The translations under genes were made by a program, and so were the position numbers. 64,000 nucleotides of DNA from Candidatus Latescibacterota bacterium (GTDB lineage Bacteria > JAAXHH01): contig JAAXHH010000127.1 of assembly GCA_012270975.1 (NCBI GenBank), positions 1 to 64,000 on the forward strand, read 5' to 3'. A model generated the notes under the pieces. It saw nothing but the letters and a program-made list of their open reading frames with translations. It made no database searches and was not told the origin of the DNA. Positions 25,572-34,362 of the stretch are shown here, piece after piece. How positions within the stretch are numbered: position 1 is the first letter of the stretch; each line of letters begins with the position of its first letter.

Positions 25572-26528
25572 ATGCCTGCACCTCTTCCCCACGTAACGAT
25601 TGTCATACTCAACTGGAACCGGAAAGCGGATACGCTGGAGTGCCTGGATTCTCTGGCGCGAACGGACTACCCTTCCTTTTCGATCGTGGTCGTTGACAAT
25701 GGATCGACCGACGGTTCACCCGAAACCATCGAGCAGTGGGGCCGTGAGCACCTGCCGTTGGCGCTGATTCGCAACGCCGAAAACAGGGGATTCGTCCGCG
25801 GCAGCAACCAGGGCATGCGCCATGCCCTTTCAACAAAGACGAATTACGTGTTCCTGCTGAACAACGACACGGTCGTGGAGCCTGACGCGCTTTCGTTACT
25901 TGTCGCTGCAACGGAACACTCCGGCGATGTCGGCATGGCCGGGCCGAAGATTTACCAGCATGGGAAAGGACGCGTGCTCGACAGCGCGGGTACGCGCGCC
26001 ATCCCATGGCTGGCGCAGGGGTTTCTTCTGGGTCACGGAGAAGTAGACCACGGCCAGTACGATAATCCCGGCGATTTGCCCTACGTTACGGGAACGGCAC
26101 TCCTCGTCAAGCGCGCTGTCCTGGAAAAGGTCGGACTGATGGACGAAGACTATTTTTGCTATTTCGAAGACTTCGACTGGGGCGTGAAGGCGCGGGAAGC
26201 CGGTTACAGACTGATTTTGGACCCGAGGGCCATCGTCCACCACAAGGGGTCGCAAACGGCCGGTTTCAACAGTCCGTTCTATGTGCGACAAAGGACACGC
26301 GGCCAGATCATTTTCGCACGTAAACACATCCCGATACTTCCGTTTCTGTTCGCGTTCCTTCCCTATCTTGTCCTGTATCGGTATTTTCGCCCGGCTGCCT
26401 TCCTGGTTGTACGACGCAGATGGCTACACCTGCATGCGCTCCATAAAGGGATCGGGGAAGGATTTACAAGCCCAGTCTTTCACCAGGGATTGGATTCAAG
26501 CCGGTCTGACGAGGTACAGGGCACCTGA
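25572..26528 (+). CDS. Family 2 glycosyltransferase
   Basis: A 318-aa GT2 enzyme of the rhamnosyltransferase-like WbbL group. It begins VTIVILNWNRKADTLECL and VVDNGSTDGS (nucleotide-binding fold), with LLNNDTVVEPDAL as the DxD-equivalent metal site and DEDYFCYFEDFDWGVKAREAGY as acceptor-side signature. A short hydrophobic C-terminal stretch (LPFLFAFLPYLVLY) suggests membrane association. It follows the flippase by ten bases. Its 3' end overlaps the convergent methyltransferase gene by 33 bases. Confidence 0.88.
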   Translation: MPAPLPHVTIVILNWNRKADTLECLDSLARTDYPSFSIVVVDNGSTDGSPETIEQWGREHLPLALIRNAENRGFVRGSNQGMRHALSTKTNYVFLLNNDTVVEPDALSLLVAATEHSGDVGMAGPKIYQHGKGRVLDSAGTRAIPWLAQGFLLGHGEVDHGQYDNPGDLPYVTGTALLVKRAVLEKVGLMDEDYFCYFEDFDWGVKAREAGYRLILDPRAIVHHKGSQTAGFNSPFYVRQRTRGQIIFARKHIPILPFLFAFLPYLVLYRYFRPAAFLVVRRRWLHLHALHKGIGEGFTSPVFHQGLDSSRSDEVQGT

Positions 26529-27320
26529 ATTTGCGACCTCGCTCAGAACAGGTATGTTCTTGATACTGGAGATTCTTGTGCGCCAGCCGTATCTGATTTC
26601 ATGGGTGGGACGAACCAGGTAGTATTGTTCTAACTCAATGCTAAATCCCAGCCGGGCCAACATTTTTTTGAAACTTCGAATGGTCATTCTGCTGTCTTTG
26701 ATTTCCTGCAGTAGATCATATGCGTCAGCATCCTCCCCCAGAAGCTTGAGGATCGGTTTCAGGCTTCCCAACGGCAACCAGCCCAAGAATGGAACGATAC
26801 GCAGTTTGGATTTCAGCAGGGACTGCTGATGAAGTCCAAACGGAGAATAGAAAGGCGGAAATGTTATCAGAATCGAGGTGCTGTTTCGGCAAAACTGTTT
26901 CAATGCGCTTAAAAACTTTTCCTTTTCGACAAGTGGTATATGTTCGATGACATCGTGCAGTATGATGAGATCATAATTCGTACCCACTTTTTCGAGGGCG
27001 TCCGCAGAAGTGATGTCCACGAAAACAAACCTCAGATTGGGTCTATTGCCTGCACTCGGTCTTCGAACATCGGTGTCGATTTCTACCCCAACGCATTCGG
27101 CTGCTCCTCTATCGGCCATTGCAGCCGGGAATCCACCCAGTCCGCAACCAATATCAAGTATCCGCTTTGCCTCTATGCGATATCCGCGTGCGTTCAGCAA
27201 AGGAATATAGTAACAGGCGGCCAATCTATACTGGTAGGTCCAGTAGTATTCTTCCTGTGTATCGAAATCCGATCGTTTGAGTGGGATCTCATCAAGACGA
27301 ATCGTTATCTCGTCTCCCAT
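26496..27320 (-). CDS. Class I SAM-dependent methyltransferase
   Basis: A 274-aa Rossmann-fold methyltransferase with the SAM-binding motif ILDIGCGLGGFPAAMADRG and acidic VGVEID at the end of strand 2, then DLIILHDVIEHIP. The acceptor is unknown; its setting among glycosyltransferases suggests a sugar or lipid carrier. G+C looks somewhat lower than in the flanking housekeeping genes. It runs against its neighbours, is convergent with and overlaps the GT2 gene, and shares a palindrome-rich upstream gap with the divergent YfhO-like gene. Confidence 0.85.
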   Translation of the reverse strand: MGDEITIRLDEIPLKRSDFDTQEEYYWTYQYRLAACYYIPLLNARGYRIEAKRILDIGCGLGGFPAAMADRGAAECVGVEIDTDVRRPSAGNRPNLRFVFVDITSADALEKVGTNYDLIILHDVIEHIPLVEKEKFLSALKQFCRNSTSILITFPPFYSPFGLHQQSLLKSKLRIVPFLGWLPLGSLKPILKLLGEDADAYDLLQEIKDSRMTIRSFKKMLARLGFSIELEQYYLVRPTHEIRYGWRTRISSIKNIPVLSEVANSGALYLVRPA

Positions 27321-27401
27321 GGAGTCTTCCTTGTTTCTGTATTACGAAGTGGACCGAAAACAACCAAAGCCGGGAACAACTTTGTTTACCAATAACTGCA
27401 T

Positions 27402-27445
27402 ATCAATTTAAATTGATCCTGACACTCATGTCATTCAATTTGAAT
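27402..27445. promoter_or_regulatory. Two AT-rich palindromes in a divergent promoter gap
   Basis: ATCAATTTAAATTGAT (27402-27417) is a perfect 16-bp palindrome. ATTCAATTTGAAT (27433-27445) is a palindrome with a single central base. They lie in the 171-base gap between the divergent methyltransferase and YfhO-like genes and look like operator sites for a dimeric repressor. A CAATTT core is common to both. Confidence 0.5.
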
Positions 27446-27491
27446 TTCCTTGTACTCAGGCGGATGCCAACGCGGGGCTTCACCAAACCAA

Positions 27492-29954
27492 ATGGCGAAA
27501 AATCGACATTCCCGAACACAGTCTCGGCGCCCTGATACACCATCAGGCGTGGGACGTCCGAAAAAAGACGGCGGCATAGTCCCGCATCCAGCGATTCATG
27601 ATGTTCTGATCTGCTTCATCTTCGTGGTGCTGGGTGTTTTTGTCTACAGCGACTACATTATCGATGGAAAAACGGATATCACGCCTGATATCATCGGTGT
27701 AGGCGCCCCTTTCGATCGATTCGTGCAGGATTTCCACGATCAATACGACGAGGCGCCGCTGTGGTACCCCCACATCTTTGGCGGCATGCCCTTCCAGGCC
27801 AGCGGGTCATACCACCATCTACAATACAGCTTCGAAACCCTGGTCAACACCGTCCTCCCGAAGGGGCTAATCGACGCGCTGCACGGCCGTTTCTTCTTTC
27901 ACCTGCTCCTCGGCGCGGTTTCCATGTATTTCCTGGGAAGAGTCCTTTCGCTTTCGCGAAGCGCAAGCCTTGTCGCTGCGGCCGCTTTTGTTTTTTCTTC
28001 GCACATGATGGGCACGGAGCACGCGAACAGGTTCATCTGCTTCATGCATGTCCCTCTCGTCTTCCTTGCCACGTACCGTGTTTTCAACCGGGGCAGGCTA
28101 TTCGATGCCGTGTTGCTCGGTGGTGCCCTCGGATCGCAGCTATGTTCCTTTCATCCGCAGATTGCTTTCTACACGGCTATGCTGATAGGTCTATACGCTG
28201 TGTATACGTTGATAAATGACTGTCGTGATCGAATACCGTTCAGAGTCCTGTTGAAGAATTCCGCGTTGTTCACGGGAGGCGTCTTCTTAGCCGTCGCCAT
28301 CGCGGCTGTCCTGGTTTTGCCCTTACAGGAATACGCCCAATATTCCGCCCGCAGCCTTCCTGTCGGAGGCAGCAACGTAAATGTACCTTTTGCTACGAGT
28401 TGGTCGTTTCCTCCCATTGAAGTGCTGACATTCATCATTCCCTCCTTCGCGGGATTCGGTGGACCACTTTACTGGGGCGACATGCCCTTCACCGATTTCC
28501 CGAATTACCTTGGCGTCGTTGTTGTTATGCTGGCAATTTCCGGCCTGGTCCTGCATCGATCACGTATGACGCTGTTTCTCGCCATCGCCGCGGTCCTGAC
28601 ACTGCTGATCGCCTTCGGACGGCACCTTCCGCCCGTGTCCTATTTCATGCTTCACTTCGTCCCCTTCTTCGGAAAGTTCAGAGCGCCCGTCATGATCCTG
28701 GTACTCCTGCAGTTCGCCGTCGCACTACTCGCGGGTTACGGATTGCATACCCTGGTCGACCGAATAAAGGCGGGCAAAGACAGTCTTCGTTCCTTCGCGG
28801 GCAGAATGATCGCTGTCGTTGGCGGCGTGCTCCTTCTTGTCCTGCTGCTGACCATGTTCGAATCCTCCTTCCAATCCTATATGTCAGGCATCTATGAACG
28901 CGCAGACGCAGTCCACGGATCACGGGGAGCACTGATGAGCAATCCCGACTACCAGGCACGGATCAACAACATGCGTTTCGACCTGCTGATGAGAGATCTG
29001 TGGATCATGACACTGTTTATTTGCGCAGCGGGCGGTCTGATATACGCTACCCGGAGAAGGAATCCGGCCCTGTTCGTGACCGGCATCAGTGTCCTGCTTG
29101 TGGTCGATCTGCTGCTGGTAGCCGACAAGCTCATTGATCCACAGGACGATCCGGCACGGATCGAAACCTACTACTCCGCCCGTCAGACCGATATCGTAGA
29201 CGCAATGCGGGACGATACCGGTTTGTACCGGATATTACCTGTCAATGAGTTCAATTCGAACGAATACGGATACTTCGGGATTTCGACAATTGGAGGTTAT
29301 CATCCTGCGAAAATGGGCATCTATCAGGAACTTATGGACCAGGTCGGGTTCAATTCCTTCCCGGTGCTGAACATGCTGAATACCAAGTACCTGGTAACCG
29401 GACAACCTCTTGTGGCTGCGGGACTTACCCCCGTGGCCGAATCCGAGGGCGGTTACCTCTACCGGAACGAGACCGCCCTGCCGAGGGCATTCCTGGTGGA
29501 CAGTGTACGTGTCATGTCGGACAAGGCGGACATATTCGAGGTCTTGAGAGACCCCGGTTTCGAGCCGCAAAAGTACGCGATTCTGGAAAAACCCTTCGCG
29601 GAGCGACTTGGTCCGCTAGGTGACTCGTCCGTGGAGATCACGCTTCACACGCCGCACCGCATCGAGATGGCTGTGGAAACTGCCGCACCCTGTCTGCTGG
29701 TGGTGAGCGAGATCTACTATCCGCCGGGGTGGAGCGCAGAGGTCGACGGCTCGCCTTCGGAGATTTACAAGACCAACTACATGCTGCGCTCCGTGGTCGT
29801 ACCGGAAGGCAGGCACGAAGTGGTCATGTCCTTCGACCCATCGAGTTTCGCCATTGGACACCTGGTGAGCCGTATCGCAAGCTTCCTCGTTCTCGTCGGA
29901 CTTGCTGGCGGGGCCGCAGCGTATATCAGAAGACGCATGACGAAGTCGGGATAA
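27492..29954 (+). CDS. YfhO-like GT-C membrane glycosyltransferase
   Basis: An 820-aa membrane protein with about 12 hydrophobic helices and a C-terminal soluble beta-rich domain, as in YfhO-family proteins. Supporting segments are WYPHIFGGMPFQ in the first outer loop and the C-terminal VSEIYYPPGWSAEVDG and VVVPEGRHEVVMSFDP. In B. subtilis YfhO transfers a sugar from an undecaprenyl-phosphate donor onto teichoic acid outside the cell. Here the gene is followed 18 bases later by a DPM1-like donor synthase, which fits the same logic. I start at the ATG at 27492; a TTG at 27450 is less likely. Confidence 0.75.
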   Translation: MAKNRHSRTQSRRPDTPSGVGRPKKDGGIVPHPAIHDVLICFIFVVLGVFVYSDYIIDGKTDITPDIIGVGAPFDRFVQDFHDQYDEAPLWYPHIFGGMPFQASGSYHHLQYSFETLVNTVLPKGLIDALHGRFFFHLLLGAVSMYFLGRVLSLSRSASLVAAAAFVFSSHMMGTEHANRFICFMHVPLVFLATYRVFNRGRLFDAVLLGGALGSQLCSFHPQIAFYTAMLIGLYAVYTLINDCRDRIPFRVLLKNSALFTGGVFLAVAIAAVLVLPLQEYAQYSARSLPVGGSNVNVPFATSWSFPPIEVLTFIIPSFAGFGGPLYWGDMPFTDFPNYLGVVVVMLAISGLVLHRSRMTLFLAIAAVLTLLIAFGRHLPPVSYFMLHFVPFFGKFRAPVMILVLLQFAVALLAGYGLHTLVDRIKAGKDSLRSFAGRMIAVVGGVLLLVLLLTMFESSFQSYMSGIYERADAVHGSRGALMSNPDYQARINNMRFDLLMRDLWIMTLFICAAGGLIYATRRRNPALFVTGISVLLVVDLLLVADKLIDPQDDPARIETYYSARQTDIVDAMRDDTGLYRILPVNEFNSNEYGYFGISTIGGYHPAKMGIYQELMDQVGFNSFPVLNMLNTKYLVTGQPLVAAGLTPVAESEGGYLYRNETALPRAFLVDSVRVMSDKADIFEVLRDPGFEPQKYAILEKPFAERLGPLGDSSVEITLHTPHRIEMAVETAAPCLLVVSEIYYPPGWSAEVDGSPSEIYKTNYMLRSVVVPEGRHEVVMSFDPSSFAIGHLVSRIASFLVLVGLAGGAAAYIRRRMTKSG

Positions 29955-29972
29955 CATACCCGCCGGTAAGCC

Positions 29973-30686
29973 ATGAGATCCCTGATCATAGTCCCCACCT
30001 ACAACGAATTCGAGAACATCCGACGGCTTCTGCCCGAATTGATGGCGCTGGATCCGGAAATACGGGTCCTCGTGGTGGACGACAACTCACCGGACGGAAC
30101 AGGCAAGCTGGCCGATGAACTGGCCGCGGAAAACGAACGGATCAGCGTCCTGCATCGACCCGAAAAGCTGGGGTTGGGCTCGGCCTACGTGGCCGGATTC
30201 AAGTATGCCATCCAGCAGGACGTGGACTGCGTTTTCGAGATGGACGCCGACTTTTCCCACGATCCCGCAATGATTCCCAGGTTCATCGAGCGGATCGCGT
30301 CCTGCGACGTGGTGATCGGATCCCGGTACATCAGCGGCATCAACGTGGTGAACTGGCCCATGTCCCGTTTGCTGCTCAGCTATTTCGCCAACATGTACAC
30401 CCGCGTGGTCACGGGCATGACAATCCGGGACACCACCTCGGGATACAAGTGCTTCCGGCGCGAAGTGCTGGAGCACATCGACCTGGATGAAGTCCGGTCC
30501 GACGGATACGCCTTCCAGATCGAGATGAATTTCCGGTGCTGGCGTAAGGGATATCGCATGCGTGAAATCCCCATTATTTTCGTAGACCGCCGTTCGGGTA
30601 CATCGAAACTCTCCCAGGGCGTGATCAACGAGGCGGTCTGGATCGTCTGGTGGCTTCGACTGCAGCGCCTGCTTCGCCGGATATAG
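29973..30686 (+). CDS. Polyprenyl-phosphate mannose/sugar synthase (DPM1-like GT2)
   Basis: A 237-aa GT2 enzyme like polyprenol-monophosphomannose synthase. IIVPTYNEFENI and VVDDNSPDGTG open the nucleotide-binding fold, EMDADFSHDP holds the metal-binding Asp residues, and GSRYISGINVVNWP and IRDTTSGYKCFRR are typical of the family. It lacks the C-terminal membrane helices of the longer GtrB/CsbB type. It would load a sugar onto a polyprenyl phosphate at the inner membrane face, probably for the YfhO-like enzyme encoded just upstream. The sugar is not certain. Confidence 0.9.
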   Translation: MRSLIIVPTYNEFENIRRLLPELMALDPEIRVLVVDDNSPDGTGKLADELAAENERISVLHRPEKLGLGSAYVAGFKYAIQQDVDCVFEMDADFSHDPAMIPRFIERIASCDVVIGSRYISGINVVNWPMSRLLLSYFANMYTRVVTGMTIRDTTSGYKCFRREVLEHIDLDEVRSDGYAFQIEMNFRCWRKGYRMREIPIIFVDRRSGTSKLSQGVINEAVWIVWWLRLQRLLRRI

Positions 30687-30719
30687 GCGTCCCACTCACT
30701 GATGACGGAGGAGGTCCTC

Positions 30720-31517
30720 ATGCTGACGGAACAGCAGTACCTGCACTTCAAGACCTTCGGGTTTGTCGTCCTGCGGCAGGTCTTCACCCCGGACGAACTG
30801 GACATCATCAACAGGGAGTTCGACCACGGACTGGAATCCGCCTACCGCCACATGCCCTTCGACGGTACGGTCCGTCACTGGGTCACGATGATGGGTCGAT
30901 CCACGCCTTTTTTCGGAAGTCTCCTGGAGGATCCCCGGCTCTGTGGCGTAGCCGAACAACTCTATGGCGAGGATGCCCTGGGCATCGCCGCCGACGCGAA
31001 CCGGTACGTGGGCAACACGGGATGGCATCCTGACACCCACAGCATACACCAGTACGGCATCAAGTTCGCCTTCTACCTGCAACCCGTAGGACCGGACACC
31101 GGGGCGTTGCGCGTCATACCGGGATCGCACCGCAACCCTTTTCACGGCGAGCTGAGACGGTTCATGCCCGAATTCGACCGCCACAAGGAGGTGCCCTGTT
31201 ACGTATGCGACTCCGAACCGGGCGACGTGGTGGGCTTTGATCTGAGGTTGTGGCACGCCAGTTACGGCGGCTCCAGCGACCGGCGCATGTGCACCTGCGT
31301 GTACTACAACAACCCGAGGACGACTGAGGAAATCGAAACCACCAGGAACCAGGGGGCGAACAACGGCAAGGCCACGGCCAAGTATCATCGTCCGAATGAC
31401 CCACCTGTCGACCCGTATTGGCTCGCCAATCCCGATCGCAGTCCGAAAAAGCAGCGGTGGCTGGACCGCCTTCTCGAACTGGGATTCTTCCGGGATGTTC
31501 CGGTAGACGACGCATAA
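30720..31517 (+). CDS. Phytanoyl-CoA dioxygenase (PhyH)-family Fe(II)/2-oxoglutarate oxygenase
   Basis: A 265-aa non-haem iron oxygenase. The iron ligands are visible as His103-x-Asp105 (WHPDTH) and His179 (LRLWHASYG), and an Arg that can hold 2-oxoglutarate follows in SSDRRMC. GGAGGAGG lies five to six bases before the ATG at 30720, which decides the start over an in-frame ATG at 30702. PhyH-family genes of this type are abundant in Latescibacterota-like genomes and hydroxylate varied substrates; none can be named here. The stop overlaps the next start (TAATG). Confidence 0.88.
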   Translation: MLTEQQYLHFKTFGFVVLRQVFTPDELDIINREFDHGLESAYRHMPFDGTVRHWVTMMGRSTPFFGSLLEDPRLCGVAEQLYGEDALGIAADANRYVGNTGWHPDTHSIHQYGIKFAFYLQPVGPDTGALRVIPGSHRNPFHGELRRFMPEFDRHKEVPCYVCDSEPGDVVGFDLRLWHASYGGSSDRRMCTCVYYNNPRTTEEIETTRNQGANNGKATAKYHRPNDPPVDPYWLANPDRSPKKQRWLDRLLELGFFRDVPVDDA

Positions 31518-32293
31518 TGAACAGCAGACTCAAGAACCTGCTGGCCGCTGACAAGCCCGCCTTCGGGATTCAGCTTCGCTTCGGATCCCCCGCCATCGCG
31601 GAACTGGCCGGACTGGCCGGGTTCGACTGGATCCTGATCGATACGGAGCACGCACCGCAGACGCCGGTGACCGTGCAGGCTCAGATCCAGGCGGCGTGCT
31701 GCACCCCGGCCACGCCGATCGTCCGAATAACCCGCACCGATCCCGACCTGATCAAGCTGTACCTCGACATGGGCGCCCTGGGGATCGTCGCTCCCTTCGT
31801 GAACACGCCCGAGGAGGCCAAGCTGGGTGCCGATGCCTGCCGCTATCCCCCGCGGGGAACGCGCGGATGGGGTCCTCACCGTGCAGCGGGTTACGGGCTG
31901 TTCGAGGAGGAATATACCGCTGAGATCGACGACATGGTGATATACGCGCCGATCATCGAATCATCCGAAGCGGTCGCGCACATCGACGACATCATGGCCG
32001 TGGAGGGCGTGGACGGGTGTATTGTCGGTCCGGTGGACCTGTGCATCTCCCTCGGCATCCCCTTCCGGTTCGACCATCCGAAATACTTAGGCGCGCTCCG
32101 CCGCGTGCGGGAAGCCGGCCAGCGAACGGGCAAGCCCGTGGGACATCCGCTGCTCGGTTCGATGGATGACGAGGAGAACGTCCGTCGCCAGGTGGATGAA
32201 GGCGTGCGCCTGCTTCTTGTCGGAGGTGATGAGCCGGTGTTGAAGGACGGGTTCCGGCGGGCGGCCGAGGCGTTGGCGTTTCTGCGGAGTTAG
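31517..32293 (+). CDS. HpcH/HpaI-family aldolase
   Basis: A 258-aa class II aldolase-like protein (4-hydroxy-2-oxoheptanedioate / 2-dehydro-3-deoxyglucarate aldolase group). Visible are DWILIDTEHAP at the pyruvate site, a conserved Arg in PIVRITRTD, PFVNTPEEA, YPPRGTRGWGPHRAAGYG, PIIESSEAV with the metal-binding Glu, and GPVDLCISLG with the metal-binding Asp. It would split a 2-oxo-3-deoxy acid to pyruvate and an aldehyde. It is translationally coupled to the PhyH gene by a one-base stop/start overlap, so the two may act in one catabolic path. The kdgK-like gene at the far end of the window handles similar acids. Confidence 0.88.
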   Translation: MNSRLKNLLAADKPAFGIQLRFGSPAIAELAGLAGFDWILIDTEHAPQTPVTVQAQIQAACCTPATPIVRITRTDPDLIKLYLDMGALGIVAPFVNTPEEAKLGADACRYPPRGTRGWGPHRAAGYGLFEEEYTAEIDDMVIYAPIIESSEAVAHIDDIMAVEGVDGCIVGPVDLCISLGIPFRFDHPKYLGALRRVREAGQRTGKPVGHPLLGSMDDEENVRRQVDEGVRLLLVGGDEPVLKDGFRRAAEALAFLRS

Positions 32294-32336
32294 TCGCCGG
32301 GCTCCGAGGCTTCAAGAGTCCGTGGCGTTTCGCCGG

Positions 32337-33332
32337 TCATGCCAATGCCGCCGGTTTCCGGGCGATCAGCGCCTGGGTTACCGTGGACAGACCCAACATG
32401 ATGGCCGACAGATCGATCATGCAGCTTATACACTTGGTAAAAAAGTTGTCATAGCTGATCATGCTGTACATGAATCCGGTCGAACGAGGCGCATAGGGTT
32501 CCATGCCCAGCTTGATGCGAAGGCTAACGGACCATTGGCTCGCTTCGACGATGGCACCGTGGAACTCGATCTCCAGGTTGCCTCCACGGATACAGGCCGC
32601 GAGGGCTTTTCGAGAGAACAAATGGAAGTGGCGAGGGGTACTCAGGGCCTGCCAGTGGTTCTTGAAGAAGTAACGTGACAGCGCGTTCAGATCGGGCGTT
32701 TCCAGATACAGGACACCTCCCGGCGCGAGATGATCCGAAATCCATCGGACCAGCCGTCCGGGATCGGTCACGTGTTCGATGGCATGTTGGCAGATGATGG
32801 CATCGAACCGCTCCTCGCACTGTACCTCCTCGACAGGTCCTTCGATAAGCGTCACGCCGCGATCGGAAAGGTATGACCGGGCCTCCGGTTCGAACTTGAG
32901 GTCGTTGGCGAAGAGTTCGAGTGGAAAGGGCGCAAGTTTCGCCAGGTAGGTCAGGTTCCCACCGAACCCGGCGCCGATGTCCAGTACCCGGGAACCGGCC
33001 CGGAGATTCGCGATCACTTTCCTGTTCCATCCCCGGTCGAGTACGTTGAGCTTCAGCCACCTGAATGGAGCGAACGCGGGGTACTGGGTTTCCGTGACGC
33101 GAACCGTGTAATTCCTCGGATAGATACGATCGATGTCCCGCATCCGAATCCTCGGCGACAGATACACGTGGCCACACTTCGCGCACGCGATAAATTGAAA
33201 CTTGTTGTCGCAAGTGCGGTACTCGTAGTCAAAGCTCTCAAAGACCGGCCGCGGCGCTGTTTCCGCGCTTCCGCACAGAGCGCATGGGACCGAAACAAGA
33301 TTCAGTTCGACACCACTGCTTATTTCATTCAT
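32337..33332 (-). CDS. SAM methyltransferase with N-terminal Cys4 zinc-ribbon-like module (copy 2)
   Basis: A 331-aa protein: an N-terminal segment with CALCGSAE and CAKCGHVYLSPR (two CxxC pairs, probably a zinc ribbon), then a class I methyltransferase core (VLDIGAGFGGNLTYLA, IICQHAIEHVTDP, LAPGGVLYLETPDLNALSRY) and a hydrophobic C-terminal stretch. It is closely paralogous to the gene just upstream along its whole length. I start at 33332 because MNE...SGVELNL lines up with that paralogue. Such proteins occur in glycan and antibiotic clusters as sugar methyltransferases; the substrate is unknown. Confidence 0.85.
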   Translation of the reverse strand: MNEISSGVELNLVSVPCALCGSAETAPRPVFESFDYEYRTCDNKFQFIACAKCGHVYLSPRIRMRDIDRIYPRNYTVRVTETQYPAFAPFRWLKLNVLDRGWNRKVIANLRAGSRVLDIGAGFGGNLTYLAKLAPFPLELFANDLKFEPEARSYLSDRGVTLIEGPVEEVQCEERFDAIICQHAIEHVTDPGRLVRWISDHLAPGGVLYLETPDLNALSRYFFKNHWQALSTPRHFHLFSRKALAACIRGGNLEIEFHGAIVEASQWSVSLRIKLGMEPYAPRSTGFMYSMISYDNFFTKCISCMIDLSAIMLGLSTVTQALIARKPAALA

Positions 33333-33360
33333 CGAAACCAACTTTGCTTTGTTACCACAG

Positions 33361-34362
33361 TTACGAGACAGCATTCGAAGGTTTTCGAACAATCAACACC
33401 TGGTTCGATGTCGAACACCCACATAGCATCAATATCCAATCGACCAAAGTGAAAATGGTCAGCATGAATACGTTTTTGTAACCAAATATCCTCTGTATAC
33501 CTATATGCTTGGTCGCCGCGTTCATTCCAAATCGGTTTCTGAAACTCAACGTCCATGCGGCCGCAGCCGAGACACCGTAGTGGGAGTCAATCACCAGGCC
33601 GTTGTCAATGGCAAGATCCGCCAGCGCTTTTCGGGAAAACAGATGAAAGTGCCGAGGGAATGCCAACGCGCCCCAATGGCCCTTAAACAAATATCGAGTG
33701 GGTGCACTGAGATCAGGTGTCTCGATAAACAGGATGCCTCCAGGCGCGAGATGGTTCGCTATCCATCGCAATACGTCTCTGGGGTTTACAACGTGCTCCA
33801 AAACCTGCACGCAGACTATAGCATCGAACCGGACTTGTATGTCGATTTCTTCGATTGGTCCCTCTAGAATCACCATCCCACGTGCCAATAGCGATTCACG
33901 AGCAGGATCATCAAACTGCAGTTCATTGGCATAGAACAAAGAGTTATCGGGAGACCTTTCGGCCAGAAATACGAGCTGGCTGCCTGAACCGGCGCCAATA
34001 TCAAGGACACGTGATCCATCCTGAAGATTGGCAAGGACCTTCCTCATCCATTTTCTGTCGAAAACAGATCTCTTAAGCCACCTTGCCAGGCCTGAAACAC
34101 GATAAGCCTCAGCGCTGCTTCGCATCAGGGAATCGGGGTATATCCTGTCTATATCCTGTACTTTACATCTAGGCGACAGATACACGTGTCCGCAATCAGC
34201 ACAGGCGACAAACTGAAACTTGTTGTCGCAGGTCCGGTACTCGTAGTCGTATCCTTCGAAGACGGGGGTCTCTTTCGTCTCCGCGCTTCCGCACATCGCA
34301 CATGCGACCGGGATCAGGTTCAGTTCGACACCGCTGCCGATCGGATGCTCGAGTTCGTTCAT
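33361..34362 (-). CDS. SAM methyltransferase with N-terminal Cys4 zinc-ribbon-like module (copy 1)
   Basis: A 333-aa paralogue of the following gene, sharing CAMCGSAE, the TCDNKFQFVACADCGHVYLSPR region, VLDIGAGSGSQLVFLAE, CVQVLEHVVNP, HLAPGGILFIETPDL, and FPRHFHLFSRKAL. Its start overlaps the stop of the upstream lipoprotein gene as ATGA (34359-34362), so it is coupled to that gene. The pair is a tandem duplication that has diverged most in the middle and at the hydrophobic C-terminus. The acceptor is unknown. Confidence 0.85.
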   Translation of the reverse strand: MNELEHPIGSGVELNLIPVACAMCGSAETKETPVFEGYDYEYRTCDNKFQFVACADCGHVYLSPRCKVQDIDRIYPDSLMRSSAEAYRVSGLARWLKRSVFDRKWMRKVLANLQDGSRVLDIGAGSGSQLVFLAERSPDNSLFYANELQFDDPARESLLARGMVILEGPIEEIDIQVRFDAIVCVQVLEHVVNPRDVLRWIANHLAPGGILFIETPDLSAPTRYLFKGHWGALAFPRHFHLFSRKALADLAIDNGLVIDSHYGVSAAAAWTLSFRNRFGMNAATKHIGIQRIFGYKNVFMLTIFTLVDWILMLCGCSTSNQVLIVRKPSNAVS

